Shown here: one piece after another, positions 33,165 to 46,680 of the stretch
How positions within the stretch are numbered: the stretch's first letter is position 1
Layout: the number at the start of each line of letters is the position of its first letter
DNA from: Artemia franciscana
Taxonomy: Eukaryota > Arthropoda > Branchiopoda > Anostraca > Artemiidae
DNA: 64,000 bases
Assembly (NCBI RefSeq): GCF_032884065.1
Contig: NC_088872.1
Span: forward strand, 38,423,132-38,487,131
Direction: 5' to 3'
Program-made: the position numbers and the translations under genes
The notes under the pieces: model-generated
The model's input: the letters and a program-made list of their open reading frames with translations, nothing else
What the model was told of the DNA's origin: nothing
Databases searched by the model: none

Positions 33165-35790
33165 TGCAATTCTTTTATTTTATTTTTTTGTTTTTATGTA
33201 ACAAAATTTCCAGATGCTTTGCTATTCTACAAATAAACTTAGGGGTCGTACTAGTTAAGACACCTGGAGGTACCGACCCTTCTTTTCCAAACATCCTTTC
33301 CCTTATCGTAGAGAGCTGGCTTAAGCAATGGCACCGGCTTAAGAAATGCACTAAATAATTCTCTTTAGCTCTACAAAGTGGGCAACTATATCTGTCTTCA
33401 TTGGCCCATATTTCTTTAGCACATAATTTAAATCTTGCACTAATTGGCAGGCAGTTAGTCTTGAGCTACATCCACAACGACAAATATCTAGCTGGCAAAT
33501 TCAGCTTAAAGTAGAACTCCTGCCCATAAGCCCCCTTAACATCCTTATTAAACTTTAATGTTTCTGATTTTTTTTTATCTCTTCACTCCATTTTTGGATC
33601 ATTTAATTCTCTAGTACTATCTTAATCTCATTCTCCCAATTTGTACTTCCGTTGGTCCTCTACCTTCATTCCAAACAAAAGAAAACTTGATTTTGTCTAA
33701 AATGTCTTTTATTTTTAGTGGCCATGATCTTTTTTCCCCTGTGAGAGTAAATCTTCATAAGCTGCATTGAGACTAGTCTGTAATTTTTCGTGGCCATATA
33801 ACTAGATCGCCATTTAAAAACTAGGAATGAATTGTTCTGTGCAGCCCAAACAATCTCTTGAAGTACACTTATTGAATATTCTCTAGCTGATCCGCTTTTT
33901 CATGCCCCCAAATCTCTACTCTGTAACGTAGAATGGGAATTATTCTCGATGAAAAGACCCTTTTATGAAACGACAAACTTTTTATTCCCTTTACATTATT
34001 ACGGAAAATTGTAAACATTGCTGCTCTTCCACGATTTAACGTTTCCTTTATATGTGAATTCCATCTTCCATCACTTTGATTAATACGTCCAAGATAGTTT
34101 AATTTTAAGCACAACTTGTATCTCCACCTCCTTAAACCAAAATTTACTTTCTCATTTATCATTCCTCGTGTTAAATACAACTACTTTTGATTTATGAACA
34201 TTTACCAGATGGCACTTCATCTTTAGATGATCATCTGTCAAATCCAGTAGCTTATGTAAATTATCTGCTGAATTTGCCACTAGAGCACTGTTATCCGCAA
34301 ACAACAACACTGGGACGTTTCTAATACCTAATCTCACTGTTGGAGCTTATTTTTTGTTAAAAATTCAACAATGACTTTAATAAAAAGACCAAAAAGTCGA
34401 GGTGACAAGGCACTTCCATGCTTTATTCATTTCTTAACTATAGAAGGCCTCGAAAGACCCGACCCACATACTACGAATATTGCACTAGTTTCAAAATACA
34501 TATTTACAACCAAACAAATGGGCTATCTGATAGGCTTTCTGTTATTATCATTTGATTTCTTTTTGACCAGAAATCTTTTGTATTACCTAGATTGAAAACT
34601 TGTTCCAACTCCTCCTGTTCTTCTCTATGCTTCTGTCACTTTTTTTTTCAACCTTTTATATTCTCTTTTTTTCTTTAAATCTTTGTAATATTTCCTGATT
34701 TTCCTCAGATGAAGAGTAATTTCTAACTGCCTCTGATAAATCTTACACGCATTGTCAAAGAAATTTACATTCATTTATCCTTTTACACTTATGAGCACAA
34801 TCATAAATAATTGAACCAAATTCACTCAGAGTCATATCAACATCCATTGATGACTTGTACATAATTTCAAGCCTTTCAATTACCTCAGGCCTTTAGTTCA
34901 TTTCCCAACAACTCCAGCTCCTCACTACTCCACTCGGTTTTTAAAGGCTCCACATAATAATTTTTTTTCCAAATAATCATTACTCTTCCTCACTACATTT
35001 GTTTTTCCCACAATTCCTGTTTTAAGGCTTAGTTTACTTTCCACTGGAAGATGATCTGACCCTACGATACTTGGAACCTCAACGCACACTGTAAATTTCA
35101 CAAGCTCGAGGCTAACCCATACATAATCAATTGTGCTCTGACAAACAGGTAAACTCACCCATCTCTGCATCCTTACAAAATCGTCCCTTTCCAGCCACAA
35201 GAGCACTAAGAGAGCATAACTCTAGAAGCCTCTTACTCCAACAATTAACCTTACTTTTAAAGTCCTTGAAAAGGATTCCTGTTGATACGAGAAGAAGACA
35301 AATTGGGAGGGTTCTTTATAGGGAAGGATGGTAAGGCAAGATGATGCTGGGAAAGAAATGTAGAGTAGAGGGAGTCTGAGAGAGGAGTCTCTAGAAGCCT
35401 CTTACTCAAACAATTAACCTTACTTTTACAGTCCTTGCTACTTCTAGATGTCTTGCAAATATTCCAAGCATTAAACTTTTGCCCTTTGTAAGATGAATTT
35501 TAGCCCATACAATGTTTTCGAGCTTGCTCGGAATACGTAAATAATAGTGTAAACTACCCTGCTTAATTAACACTAAAATACCACCATATTATTTGATATT
35601 TCCAACCACTTTTTGAATAACTTTTTCTACTGAACAACCTCTGAAAGTTGGCACTGAATCTTCACTGTGCCACGTCTCAATTAAAGCAATAGCATCCACA
35701 TCATGTCAATCTTGTAATAAATGGTTTACTTTATTTTTTACACCTTGGATATTCAATGTAACTATACGCAAAGGGTGGATATGACCGTAG
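33165..35790 (-). mobile_element. Degenerate LINE, minus strand, copy A
   Basis: Read right to left: an AP-endonuclease start (LNIQGVKNKVNHLL, AIALIETWHSED, then GGILVLIKQGS, about 35760-35500); its end (TIDYVWVSLELVKFTVCVEV, VGSDHLPVESKL, about 35140-35020); RT motif B (SALSPRLFGLFIKV) and motif C (VPVLLFADNSALVANSADNL, about 34310-34250); the RT tail (LNYLGRINQSDGRWNSHI, IPILRYRVEIWG, about 34110-33890); and a final CPLC-type zinc segment (about 33400-33370). This is the order of an APE-type non-LTR retrotransposon. Several stops and frame changes and FADN in place of FADD mark it as dead. The clade is uncertain (CR1/RTE range). Confidence 0.85.
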
Positions 35791-36360
35791 TATCCCTATT
35801 CACTTGGCGATAAGACATCATGTACTGGTAGGACATAAGGCGAGACAGGATCATCACTATGTGGGAACGAAAGACGATAGTAATCGCTAGTATATGCAGG
35901 AGCCAGGCCCTTTGATGGACCTTTATAGTTAATTTCTCTTCTCACAACATTTCAAACGTCGCAACGGTTCTTTTTCTTACAAATTTTCCCACTCTTTTTT
36001 CATTTTTGTTCGTAGCTTCTGGAGATTTTTTATTTTTTCAATAGACCTTGATGCACTTTTGGAGCGTTGAGGTGACGGATGTTTCATATTGAGCTCCACC
36101 ACCGTTTTGGTATCGCGCTCAGTAGTGATACTGGTATTCGGTGTCGCTATATAGTTTTTACTTTTTAGGTCATTTATAGTTGTAAACTCTGATTATAGCG
36201 TCATTTATAATCTTCTATGCGGAAATGTAGTTTTTTTTTTGTAGCAGAACTGATTTTATTTGAATGTTGTGTATTGTTAATCAAAGAAGCAAGAAGATGT
36301 GAAGTTCTACTTATTAAATTTATCTTTGATAAAGGTTATTTCCTTTGGTGGCCGGCATTT

Positions 36361-36510
36361 AACCCCCCCCCCCAGAAAATACTCCCCAGAAAATACCCCT
36401 GCAGAAAATAAGCCCTCCGAAAAATACCCCCTCTGTGGAAAACATCCCCCGGAAAATACACCCTGGAAATATATCCTGAAGAAAATACCCACCCCCTTCC
36501 CTTGGAAAAT
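36361..36510. repeat. CCCC-GAAAATA tandem tract, copy A
   Basis: About ten units of 14-17 bp: CCCCCCAGAAAATACTCCCC, AGAAAATACCCCTGC, AGAAAATAAGCCCTCCG, AAAAATACCCC and so on. This is the clearest member of the dispersed tract family. ORFs on both strands over it (36217-36648) are artefacts. Confidence 0.75.
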
Positions 36511-37953
36511 AAGGTTTTGAAGATTTGAGAATTTTATTTGAGTTTCGTTTTTTTTCCGTAGGGAAAAGGAATTTTGGTACTTGTCTATGGTAGGCCACTC
36601 ATCCAAGTTTACGCTGTGTAAAACTGCAGAACGAACCGGTTTCTTCATTAGTTTTGTTCAGTTTAGCATGGGACAAGACAAAGACAAGTAACAGAATAGA
36701 TGGGAAATATATAATTTGGGCTGTATATTTGCACATGAGGGTGCACATGTTCGTTTTGAGTTTTTTTTATTTATTAATGATGATTTGTGGTATTTTACAC
36801 TTGGAAGACAAGTAAAACTAATTCGTAGAATTTGAAAACGTTTTCGTCTGTAAAAACATGAATATTAAAATTTGATGTTTCCCAAAGCCAACTATCTTTT
36901 TAAAAGAAAGCTAAACCTTAAATTTGTTGGTGCCATATGTTTTTCACCTACATTTTTTCTTTTTTTTTCTAATTTGGCAAAAATCACAGCCCACTGCAGC
37001 AAAACATTGCAGAAGTTCATATGGATGTGTTTTCAACAAAATTGGAATTGCATTTTTTTTTTGTAAGTTTATTAAGATACTTATGATGTCTAAATTTCTC
37101 TTTTTTACTTTCTTTAGCACTTTTCAACGAAACAAAAACAAAACAAAACTCAAATAAAATTTTCAAATTTGAAAACTTATTTTCCTTGGGAGGGGGTATT
37201 TACAAACATATTTTGTTTACATTTAATTGTAAACTCAGGTGGGCAGTTTAATCAGCGGAGTTCCTGGAATATGGAAGAAACAACAAAAAGGACCAGAAGA
37301 AACAATCCCGTCATACCAGTTGGTGAACTGAAATTCTATTTTATACTGTTAAATTTCGTTTAGGGAAAAAAGCTTAAAAGTAAATAGAAGTAATAAAGAA
37401 ATAAAGGTGTCTGGATTGAAAAGAACCATCAGCTTTTTCTGTGTTAGTCGATAAAAAATCAGTCGTATTCTCTCGAAGTGCCACGGATGTCCAAAGGGGA
37501 ACAGTGCAGGACTACATGAAAAAGTTGAGAAGTTGAATATCCCTCAACAAAGTGTGGACATGTGTTTCTTTACACTCCCTTGTAACATATGATAAATATT
37601 TACAGATAAACAAGAAAAATGACTAAAAACTTACTTTAAAGCGATAGCAGATATGTATTTCGACTCTACTCCCCTAGTAGCACGTAAATTTGCATACATT
37701 TATGTCATTATTAAGAGCATAAAAGTTCCGGATAACTTGATATGCAAAGGCAGTGGAGATAGTGGAGAAAGTGTAGGAAAGATTGGTACCGTGGTTTTAT
37801 GAATTGCCTTGAAAATCTATCAGTAAGAACGTCAGAAGGTACAAGCTTATGACAGACAAATGCTTTCAACCGTCATTGTGGAGGAGCTTTCTCTAACAAC
37901 CTGGAGCAAGGTCTAGACAAACACAATTTCATACCACAAGACATTTGAATTGT

Positions 37954-38436
37954 TTTACGAATTCGATTTGTAAACATTCACAAACCTGGTAAGATCATTG
38001 TATATTGAGGCCAGAAGTAAAAAGGGAAGGTTAAATAAACAAAAAGAGGTCAGGTGACCGTGCTTTGTGCTGGTGTACTGCATCTCATTCTTTGTTTTAC
38101 TTGCAGCTTTTTATCAAAAAGTCAAATCTTCCAAACAGTCACCTGCACTTCTGAAAATGGAAGACCAGATCAGCCGAACGAGAATCAAGGAAAATAAAGT
38201 TTTGGGTCTGAGCTTGCCTCCAACCTTAAAATATGCTATTTACCAGCTTTTACAAGCATAGTTCACTTTTGGACACCTTGGTACGGCATTCCGAGCCTAC
38301 CCCGGGTATTGTGGCTGAACGTGGGAGTTTGCCATCCCATGGGATGAAAAAATGCTAACAGCAAACAGGTTAGCTAACTAAAATAAATTCTTAAATTACG
38401 TCTCAGAAGCTGTCATAAGACTGAACAGAGAGGCCT
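37954..38436. other. Spacer between the two 15-kb copies
   Basis: About 480 bp that has no counterpart before copy A or after the gap. It contains a possible terminal exon (38107-38261). The right edge reads GAGAGGCCTAAACAGAGACA, against TATTGGCCAAAACAGAGACA at the left edge of copy A, so GGCC-AAACAGAGAC is shared at the border. Confidence 0.7.
38107..38261 (+). CDS. Possible terminal coding exon, unrecognised
   Basis: After an acceptor-like TGTTTTACTTGCAG the frame reads FYQKVKSSKQSPALLK, MEDQISRTRIKENKVL, SLPPTLKYAIYQLLQA and TAG, about 51 residues. Codon use looks protein-like, more so than in most frames here, and the polypyrimidine-AG context is good. I do not recognise the family, cannot find an upstream partner exon, and see no polyA signal nearby. 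It may be a real last exon, a retrotransposed fragment or chance. Confidence 0.25.
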
Positions 38437-40123
38437 AAACAGAGACAATGAGGCCTAATGCTCCTGTAGTATTGTGACGAAAATACAAATATTTTATCTT
38501 GTTGTTTTTCTGTTAGAGCATCATTTACCGAAGCATTGAGACAAAAAAGGTCAAACTTTAGGGTAAAGAGGGGTTTGGCTTAGGATGTGGCAGCACCCCT
38601 CATATTAAGGACAATTTTAAGTTGTTTGACGTTTTAAAGTTGTTCTTTATTTTCGTTAGATTTTTATATACCTGTTCATTTTTGCTATCATGCTATGAGT
38701 TATCCCAAATGTGGGGAAATATGATTAGATGTGCCACCCCCTCCTCAGCCTCTCAATCCTGTTATTAACGCTGAAATCTTGTCAATTACCTTCACAAGTG
38801 TTACTTTCGTGTTTTCACTCAGTAAGTGTAAGATAGTTGGATTACTTAAAATATCCTGAAAAAGCTATGTAATGAGAAAGTCAAATTTTAAGCAATGTAT
38901 GCTATTTAGTATGAGCATAAACAATTCAACAGAATTTGTCATGAATATTTTAAGATGCGTAAAGCACACGTAAAATATGAGTGATTTGGGATTTAGCCTA
39001 TTTTATTAGGGTTTTTGTTTGTACTTATAATTTTTGTGGTGTGAATCTATGTTTGACAGCTGCATCATTTTAGAATAAAAAATGTCATACTTTCTTACCT
39101 ATCACCTCTCGTAAAATGGCAATGTTTTATTAATTTAAACAAAATAAAATGAATTTTCACAACCTTGTGGTGTGGCCCATTGTTTGGTTTGGAAGGAGGG
39201 TCAATGGCGGGACTCAAAGCCTAGCAAATAGCCACTACACTTCTCGACTGAAGGTTGACCTCCTGAATGAAAGGTTGCAAAGAATGTTTTGCGGGAACTC
39301 GCGGGGTGTAGTTGGAAGGTTGGCTACGTTGTAAAGTTTGGTGCACTTCTTTTCCTTTTCCTTGTTTTCGGCTAGATTTAGCGAAACCATACGAATTTTC
39401 GAACAGTCCTTGCCCCAATCTTACCCCAATCATGACTGATTTACCCAACTATTTATAACGTAGTTACGCTCCTGCAAAGTTGCTCTGGGGAAAATGAATT
39501 CATCGAACACTAGGTAATTTCTGAGACCACACTGGCTAATCATGATCAAACATAAAAACATCGGTCATCCTATTTTATTTTTGTGTTTTATTTTAAGGTT
39601 CGGTTTTTATATATTTATTAGTTTTATTCTGCACTGAGAACGGGCAAGCATTTTTCAATTTTTTCACTGGCTGTTTATTGTTCTCATTTTCTTCCTTTCT
39701 TCGCGATTTATATTTGATTGAACACTAGAGCACTCTTTGAAGCGGAATAATTCATTTTCAGAACATTTGTCACTTGCATATTTTTGTTTGTGTCCCGATA
39801 TTATTGATTTGGCGTTTTTCTGAGTTTTATATCTTCGTGTTTTACTTAGCATTCATAAAAAAAACTAATAATGTCAGATATTTTAAGAAGATTTGACACA
39901 CGAAACAAAAAAAATGCTTTTATCGACTCAAACAAATCTTGTTTGTTAAAAAAAAGAGTTTTTATTGACTTTTTATGAAAACAGACGAGATTTTGGAGAA
40001 ATATTCGAAATTTTGGAGAGACATCTAAGCCCAGACCCTACCTCATTTATCCTCACTTATTTACCATTTATTTGTATCTGCCTATATAATATTAATTGTT
40101 TTTGTTTTTTTTTCATTTAAAAG

Positions 40124-40265
40124 GTACTGGAACACTTGTGGCTGCTGTTGAAACGTGTTCACAGAGGAAAGCTCAAATCATTGGTAAACCGAGCACTTTG
40201 ATGTTTTCTGCTTTGGCCAAGGAGCATAATATTGACCCTAAGCGAGCAATTATGATAGGTGACAG
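40124..40265 (+). CDS. Phosphatase exon 5, copy B
   Basis: Same 142 bp and same flanking splice signals (TAAAAG acceptor, GACAG|GTAATA donor) as 24777-24918. Copy B lacks exons 1-4, so on its own it cannot encode the catalytic nucleophile. It could only be used as an alternative 3' end of the upstream gene, or be an assembly duplicate. Confidence 0.85.
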
Positions 40266-43200
40266 GTAATAATTGGATTATTGTCATCACCAGGGGTATT
40301 TTTTTCTTTTATTTAAATTTGTCCATTATGTAAAACACTAGTATTATTTATTTAAGTTCTACAAATTTAGTTAATTTTTTTTATTAATTTTTTATCAGAA
40401 CTCGAAAATATCGACTACTTTCATACTCTTCTGCTTTGTACAAGGGGTGTAATATTAAACGTAAACTTAAAATTGTAGATGCGATTGGGATTGATGATAT
40501 AACGCAGCATATCAGCTTCATATGCTTCCATAGTCTTTGCTAAGCTTCGTTTCAATTGCCGTTATCTTGGAACGCTGTACAACACTCTTGCTTGGAAACA
40601 ACTCCCTCTACAATAATTACACTATCAGCTCTTCTTCTTCATTTTTATTACACATTTGTTAGTATTCACTTTTTTTAAGCTTTTATGAGTCGGACAGACA
40701 TTTCGGGAGGGATAGGGGTTCAACATCCTCCCCTGGATAAGGCCTCGAATGACAGTGATTTGTTAAAACTTGGGTAATTATGTAAAACAGTTAGACAAGA
40801 TTAAAAAGGAAGAATCCGCCTGGAATTCAGCTCATACACTATAACTAAAAGCCTCACATAAACCTAGTGCTGCTTTGAATGCTTAGGTTAAGATGTCAAA
40901 TTGCCGCTTGTGAATTTAAGATCTAAATCACTTATGTGTCAGTAAACACTTGTGTTCTTTTTATTTATGTATTTTTGGATTGTCTTTCGTCCTAGAAAGT
41001 ATCCGCTCCGCTTTCTTTCTTTTCGCAAAATGCCTACTGAGATATCCCTTGTGACACAAAATTTGAAGGTCATCAATAGTCTTCATATTGCAGATCCTAC
41101 TATAGCTGCACCTAAACTTATAGACAAATACAACCAGAATGTTTCTAACAATGCTTGGAAACAACTCCCTCTACAATAATTACACTGTCATACTCTTCTT
41201 CTTCACCTTTATTACGTGGGCGTGTGTTCTTCTTTTTTTCTTCCTTTTTTCGAATTCTCTTTCGCCCTAGAAAGTATATTGCTCTTTTACCTTTTTTTTT
41301 CGTAGTGCTCCGTTATTTTCTTTTTGTATGAAAATGTGTTTTCAGTGAATAATACTAGTAAAGCGATACTCGTTGCTGTCAATAACTGTAATGGAAAAAG
41401 CTGTTTTAGATGGGATAGCCTTCTGTCTTTGCACTATTTAAGACTGAAGACCCGTGGAATTATATAAAAAAAAATACATTTTTAATTTTTCCTCTGTATT
41501 TTATCGTCTCTAAATTTTCTGTTTAGAGTTTATTTATAGTTCCCTGTTAGAGGGAGCTAACAAATTTTCTGCAAACATCTTCAGCACAAACTCGGACAAA
41601 AATCAACGTTTCTTAACAAAATGCACAATTCCACAACACACATTAAGGTAACTCCTTGAATGATTTTGATTTTTAACTAGTTTCCGTCTTCACTTTCGTA
41701 TTAAGAAATGAAAACATGGAGTCTCTGTTTTAAGTTGGTCACTCACCTAATTTAGTACCCATTGTCCTGCGGCTGTAGTTTCAAGTTGACCATGAAGTGG
41801 GGCGTATTTCTGACATTTATTTGGCTGTTATGACTGATACTGCGCGACCGTAGTTAAAAAGGTTGACCTAAATAATTTCTTAGGCCACACCGCCTTTCCA
41901 TATACAAACATAAGTAGGACAAAATAGGTTGCCTCTCCTGCTTATGTTTATTTGGGTGCTAGTGTATGGTGAACGTTTCCATAATGGATATTATTAAGTT
42001 TTTTTCTTTTGATACAGGTTTCCACAAGTGAAGCCGAAATGTTAGCACTTATCTTATTCTTAGTGGAAAAAAATGTTCATGTTATTTTTCAATGTATTTA
42101 AGTATTATACCCGTTTTTCTATATTTTCATTTCTTTTTTTTGGGAAGGTTTACCTGGTACCTCCAATGCATTTTGTCACTAATTAAAGGCACTAGGTTTA
42201 AAAATGTGTGATCGAATAAGCCAATTTTTTGCAATCTTCTCTATTATATAATTAGGTCGGAAAAAACAAAACTGGAGGCACCTTGCTCTTTACCAATTCT
42301 GTGGCATTGTATAAAATATGACGAGTTTCTTCGATTTGCAATGGTAATTTTTTTTTCGTCATTAAGACTAACAAATTCGACATTTTGGCTGTTAAATTTT
42401 CGAAAAATTCGATATCGGCTGTTAAAACAAACAAAAGAAATATCCGAAGTTATATTATTGATGCTGATGTTCTACGTTTGAAATTCGCTAGACGGCTGGA
42501 TCTATGGACAAGGTCATCAAGTTTCTGCTACTATATTAGATTTTTGCTTGGGAAAAAATATTCCTTTTTAGTCTCTACAAAAACATGCTCATGTCAAAAA
42601 GAGTTGTTTAACTTTGTCTTTGTGCCTGCCTTTCTATGAATGTCCATGCTTGTAACTGTCTTTTTATATAATTCCATATGTCTTTAAATCCAAGCTTGTA
42701 ATGGAATAATGTAATTGGGCTCTTTCAAAGTAAACAAACACATAGTCACTGTATTCATCTGAAACACTAATTATGTGTCCATACAAAAACAAAATAACTA
42801 TCTAGAGGTTTATTATTATAAAAACCTTAATAATAACTCGTGATTATGTACTTGCCAAATTCCCCTTTTCCTCTATTGCCGTTTTTATTCTTTTTTGATT
42901 TACTGGAATGTTTTTGTAATTTAATTGTTAAGTTTACTGATTTGCCTTTATCTTTGATGATTTTGCTTTTTTAATTCCTTTTAATTTTAAGTGTTTGACT
43001 TAATGTATTGTTTTGATTTTTTTTTTCTTAGCTTTTACTGACATATAAAGCGAATTCGGCTCTATAGAGCTTGTGATAGTCTTTTGAAAATAAATATTAT
43101 GTTATCTTATCTAGAGGTATGAAGCTATTTTAGCTTCTGGCAGAATGTTTTAGAAAAATGACGGATGCATCTTCTCAAAGACAAGAGATTTGAACGCTTA

Positions 43201-43720
43201 ATGTGGACACTATTGAATGTGTATAAATGCTCAATTTTCATTGCTGCGAACAAGGAGCATAGAAAGAGAGGATAAAGGGAAGAAGGGGGACCATAGGAAG
43301 GGAGGATAAATACTTGGATTGAAAATGTAATTTCAAGCTTGGATAGTGTCAATGGCAATGGGATCGTAGCTTCGTAGCTTCAAATTGTCGTTGAATGTGC
43401 CGGTAGGATGTGCCGCCGCCACGACTTATATAAGCTAAATATAAAAGCTGTGAAACTTCATGAAGATTATGGGGGTTCTGAGTTATGTTCATTTGTTTGA
43501 ATTACACGAATATTAACTTGTTTCATGGTCACATGTTTTTTACGTGATATATGATAATGATTTAATTTTGTTGATCTGTGATATTAACTGCAAAGATCTT
43601 TGTCAGAACCAAAAGTTTTAGTTTTGAATCAGTTGCTCTTCTTTCATTTATTTTTGCACTGTGCTATTGCGGGTACAGCACTCTAGGTAAGAGTGATGAT
43701 TTTTCTTTCCTTTTTTTTAG

Positions 43721-43913
43721 AGCTAAAAGTGACATTTTGTTTGGTAAAAATGTTGGAATGACAACACTTCTGGTTTATACTGGAGTCAACAGCAAGGAAG
43801 ATGTTGAGATGTGGCAAACGTCATTAGATCCCAGTGATAAGCTGCTTATCCCTGATTACACCCTCGATTCACTTGGTGATCTTTTACCGTTACTGGAAAA
43901 TTTAACTAAATAG
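43721..43913 (+). CDS. Phosphatase exon 6, copy B
   Basis: Identical 193 bp to 28380-28572 including TAG, with the TTTTTTAG acceptor kept and AATAAA at 43991-43996. Together with 40124-40265 it forms a spliceable 3' cassette identical in coding sequence to copy A. Confidence 0.85.
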
Positions 43914-44589
43914 TCTTTAGTCAAATTATAGTCTTTAGCTAAAAGTCTTATGATGCCAAAGCTACAGCATAGTTTTTTTCTCTTTAATCGAATAAATGTT
44001 TCATGTTTAGAAGTTTTCTTTTTTTTATTCAAGTTAGAAAAGATTGATTGACACTAGTGAAGAAAAGACGTTTACAAGTGTCTGTGGGTAGATGGCTTTA
44101 TTAAGTATTCGTTCCCAAGAGCAGCAGTTTCTTGGAATATTCGTATCATACTGAGTAATTCATAGGCAGTATATTTTTGATTGAAGACCATCTACCTCTA
44201 ATGGAAGATCATTTTTTATTAGAGGTCCTCACCAGATTTACCACATATTAGATGGTTTCTCGGCATTATGTCACTAATAATAAGGCAAAATCAGTAAGAT
44301 TGATGAAATTAGTCTAGTGATAAATTGGGCCCAAATTCTGGAAAATATAATTACGAAGCTGGAAAAAAAATGTCAAGAAAGAGCGACAGACAGCGTTGAT
44401 GACGTTTTTTGTTGACAATAGTAGCCCACCAGTTTCCACTGTTGTTGATTCCACCAAGTTACCCATACTCTTTGATGAATTCATCATAGAACATGATTTT
44501 TCATTAGATGTCTTGACAAAAATTGTCTTTTTCCAAAAGATATACTACTACTATTATTGCTAACAACTCAATGCAGCACCAAGCCGCCA

Positions 44590-44945
44590 GAAAAATCAAA
44601 AACAAGTTTTTTTTTCAACTGAAAGTGAGGAGCAACATTAAAACTTAAAACAAACAGAAATTATTATGTTTATGAGGGGGGTTGCCACCTCCTCAACACC
44701 TCGCTCTTTACACTAAATCTTTTAGTACTTTTAAAAAAGCTTTTTATAGTTCTAATTAAACGAATCTTGGGTTTCAGGAGGTGTTCTTTAAGAATTGGTA
44801 CAAAATTGAAACTTTAGCATAAAGAGCGGGGTGTTGAGAGGAAAGGAAAAACCCCCTCATATACCTAATAATTTTTTTTAAGTTTTAATGTTGCTCTTTG
44901 CATTCAGTTAAAAAAAACTCGTTTTTTATTTAATTCCTGATCGTA
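44590..44945. repeat. Foldback-family member, copy B
   Basis: Counterpart of 29270-29640 with a few substitutions (e.g. AGAGCGGGGTG instead of AGAGCGGGTG). Confidence 0.72.
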
Positions 44946-46555
44946 TTTCAATAATGCCAGGAATTCTGGCTCCATCTCCACGAAACAATTCCTCCTCCTC
45001 ACGGATATATCCTCTAGACAATTCAATCCTAGTGAAAATTTAACCCGGAGAATTATCCTTAAGATCTGCATGCGTAAAATAGAGTTGGCAAAGAGAAAGT
45101 AAGATATAAGAAAAATGTCGTGTGGGAATTCTGGCAAGCTCCCCCAGTGCGAAATCTCCCCTGAAAAATTCACTCCCTCCTGGAAAATTAACACCCCGTT
45201 GAAAGTTCTCCCCATGAAAATCCTCCCAGTAGAAAATTTGTCTTCCCGACCCAAAAAATATATGCATACTTCTCAATAACAAATACCATGCGTAAACAAT
45301 GGGCACATTTTATACCTTAAAGATCTTTCCACAGGGGCTATGGGAGAGGGTCAAGTTATCTTTAAAGGAACAGTTATTCGGCCTTTCAACTATGTTCAAC
45401 AAAATGGCTATCTCAGAATTTTGATCAGAAGAATTTGAAAAAAGAGGCCTAGTTGCCTTCCAATATTTTTGGTCATTTAAAAAGGGCACTAGAACTGTTA
45501 ATTTTTCGTCCGAATGAGCCCTCTCCCAATACAATACCCCCTGGATGATGATACAATAACCCCTGAAAAAAACAAATAAACAAATCCGTGATCTGTCTTC
45601 TGGCAAAAAAAAAAAAAAAAAAATCCGCATTTATGAAGGTATTTATGACAGTAGAGTTTTCTGATACGCTGAATCTGGTCGTGTAGTTTTTATGTATATT
45701 TTATCCCTTTTAGCGAGTTTTCCCCCTTTTTTCCTTAATCAGGCTAATTTTCTCATGTTCGTACCCTGTTATGGGTAAAATCAAATTTAATGAAACTTAT
45801 ATATTTAGAATCAGCATTATAAGCCGATCTTGATAAGTCTGTTGGTATTAAAATTCCGTTTTTTTAGAGTCTTGCTTGATATTGAGCCGGGTCGCTCCAT
45901 CCTTACACTTAATTGCTATGAACTGTTTGGTTTTATTACTAGACTGGCTGGCTGAATCTTCCAGCTCTTCAGCAATTCTAACAAGTGCCTCTAAACACGT
46001 AACTCGTTAATTCCTATTTTAATTGTTTCTCCGCTTTCTTTATATTCTCCTTATTTTCAAATGATCTATCTCTCAAATAATCTTTGACAAGCCCCTTCTC
46101 CTCTCTATTTAACATAAAGCAGCAAGGAAAATCCTTTGATTTGAAAAACAAGGAAACAATCCTTTTTTTGCATGGGAGCATCTTTTTTTCTTTTTATGTT
46201 TTTTTTTTTCTCTGCTGCGAGTGAGGCACAAACTGACATCCCCATTTCTGAGGGAAGGTCGCTTTGTACTCCGGTAACTGTCTACTACTAAAATACTATT
46301 GACTACAATGTGACAAAAGCCTATTTCACCTCCGACTCATCGCTGCTTTCTGCTAAATTCAAGACTAACTTTTGACTAAATTCAAGACTTTTGAAAGCGT
46401 TATTTTGAAAAAGTTGTCCCTCGGCCGAGAGCAAAGCATGTGTCGTAATGCTAGGTCAGTATTTTACTATACTTCTTCATAGCAAAAGAAGCTCCTCTAG
46501 GTACTATGCATAACATTTCATACACAAGAAAAATAAAATAGTGCTTAGAGAATTA

Positions 46556-46680
46556 GCTGAGTCAAAATGACTTTACCAATATTTGTATATTGGTAAAGTC
46601 ATTTTGACTCAGCTCAAAATGACTTTTTGACTCAGCTCAAAATAGCAGTCATTTTGACTAAGCTCAAAATGGCAGGCATT
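46556..46680. repeat. TGAGTCAAAATGAC hairpin plus array, copy B
   Basis: The hairpin at 46556-46613 has fully complementary 27-bp arms. The array after it is about 10 bp shorter than in copy A and has GACTAAGCTC in place of GACTCAGCTC. Confidence 0.85.

Larger units (their letters stand above)
23102..37953. repeat. Large direct repeat, copy A (at least 14.85 kb)
   Basis: From AAACAGAGACAATGAGGCC at about 23102 the sequence matches the region from about 38437 in the same orientation, offset 15,335 at the left and drifting to about 15,307 at the right because of indels. Every feature in it (exons 5 and 6, LINE, SINE, hairpins, C-rich tracts) has a counterpart in copy B. The match runs at least to ATTTGAATTG near 37953, where copy B is cut by the gap, so the true right border is unknown. 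Divergence is roughly 1% by eye, with several indels of 4-28 bp. Confidence 0.95.

Noticed and set aside
36307-36648. Glycine/phenylalanine-rich ORF of 113 codons (also 51614-51955)
   Set aside because: Periodic GIFFRIYFQGVFSGG-type sequence is the reverse translation of the CCCC-GAAAATA units, not a silk- or glycine-rich protein gene.
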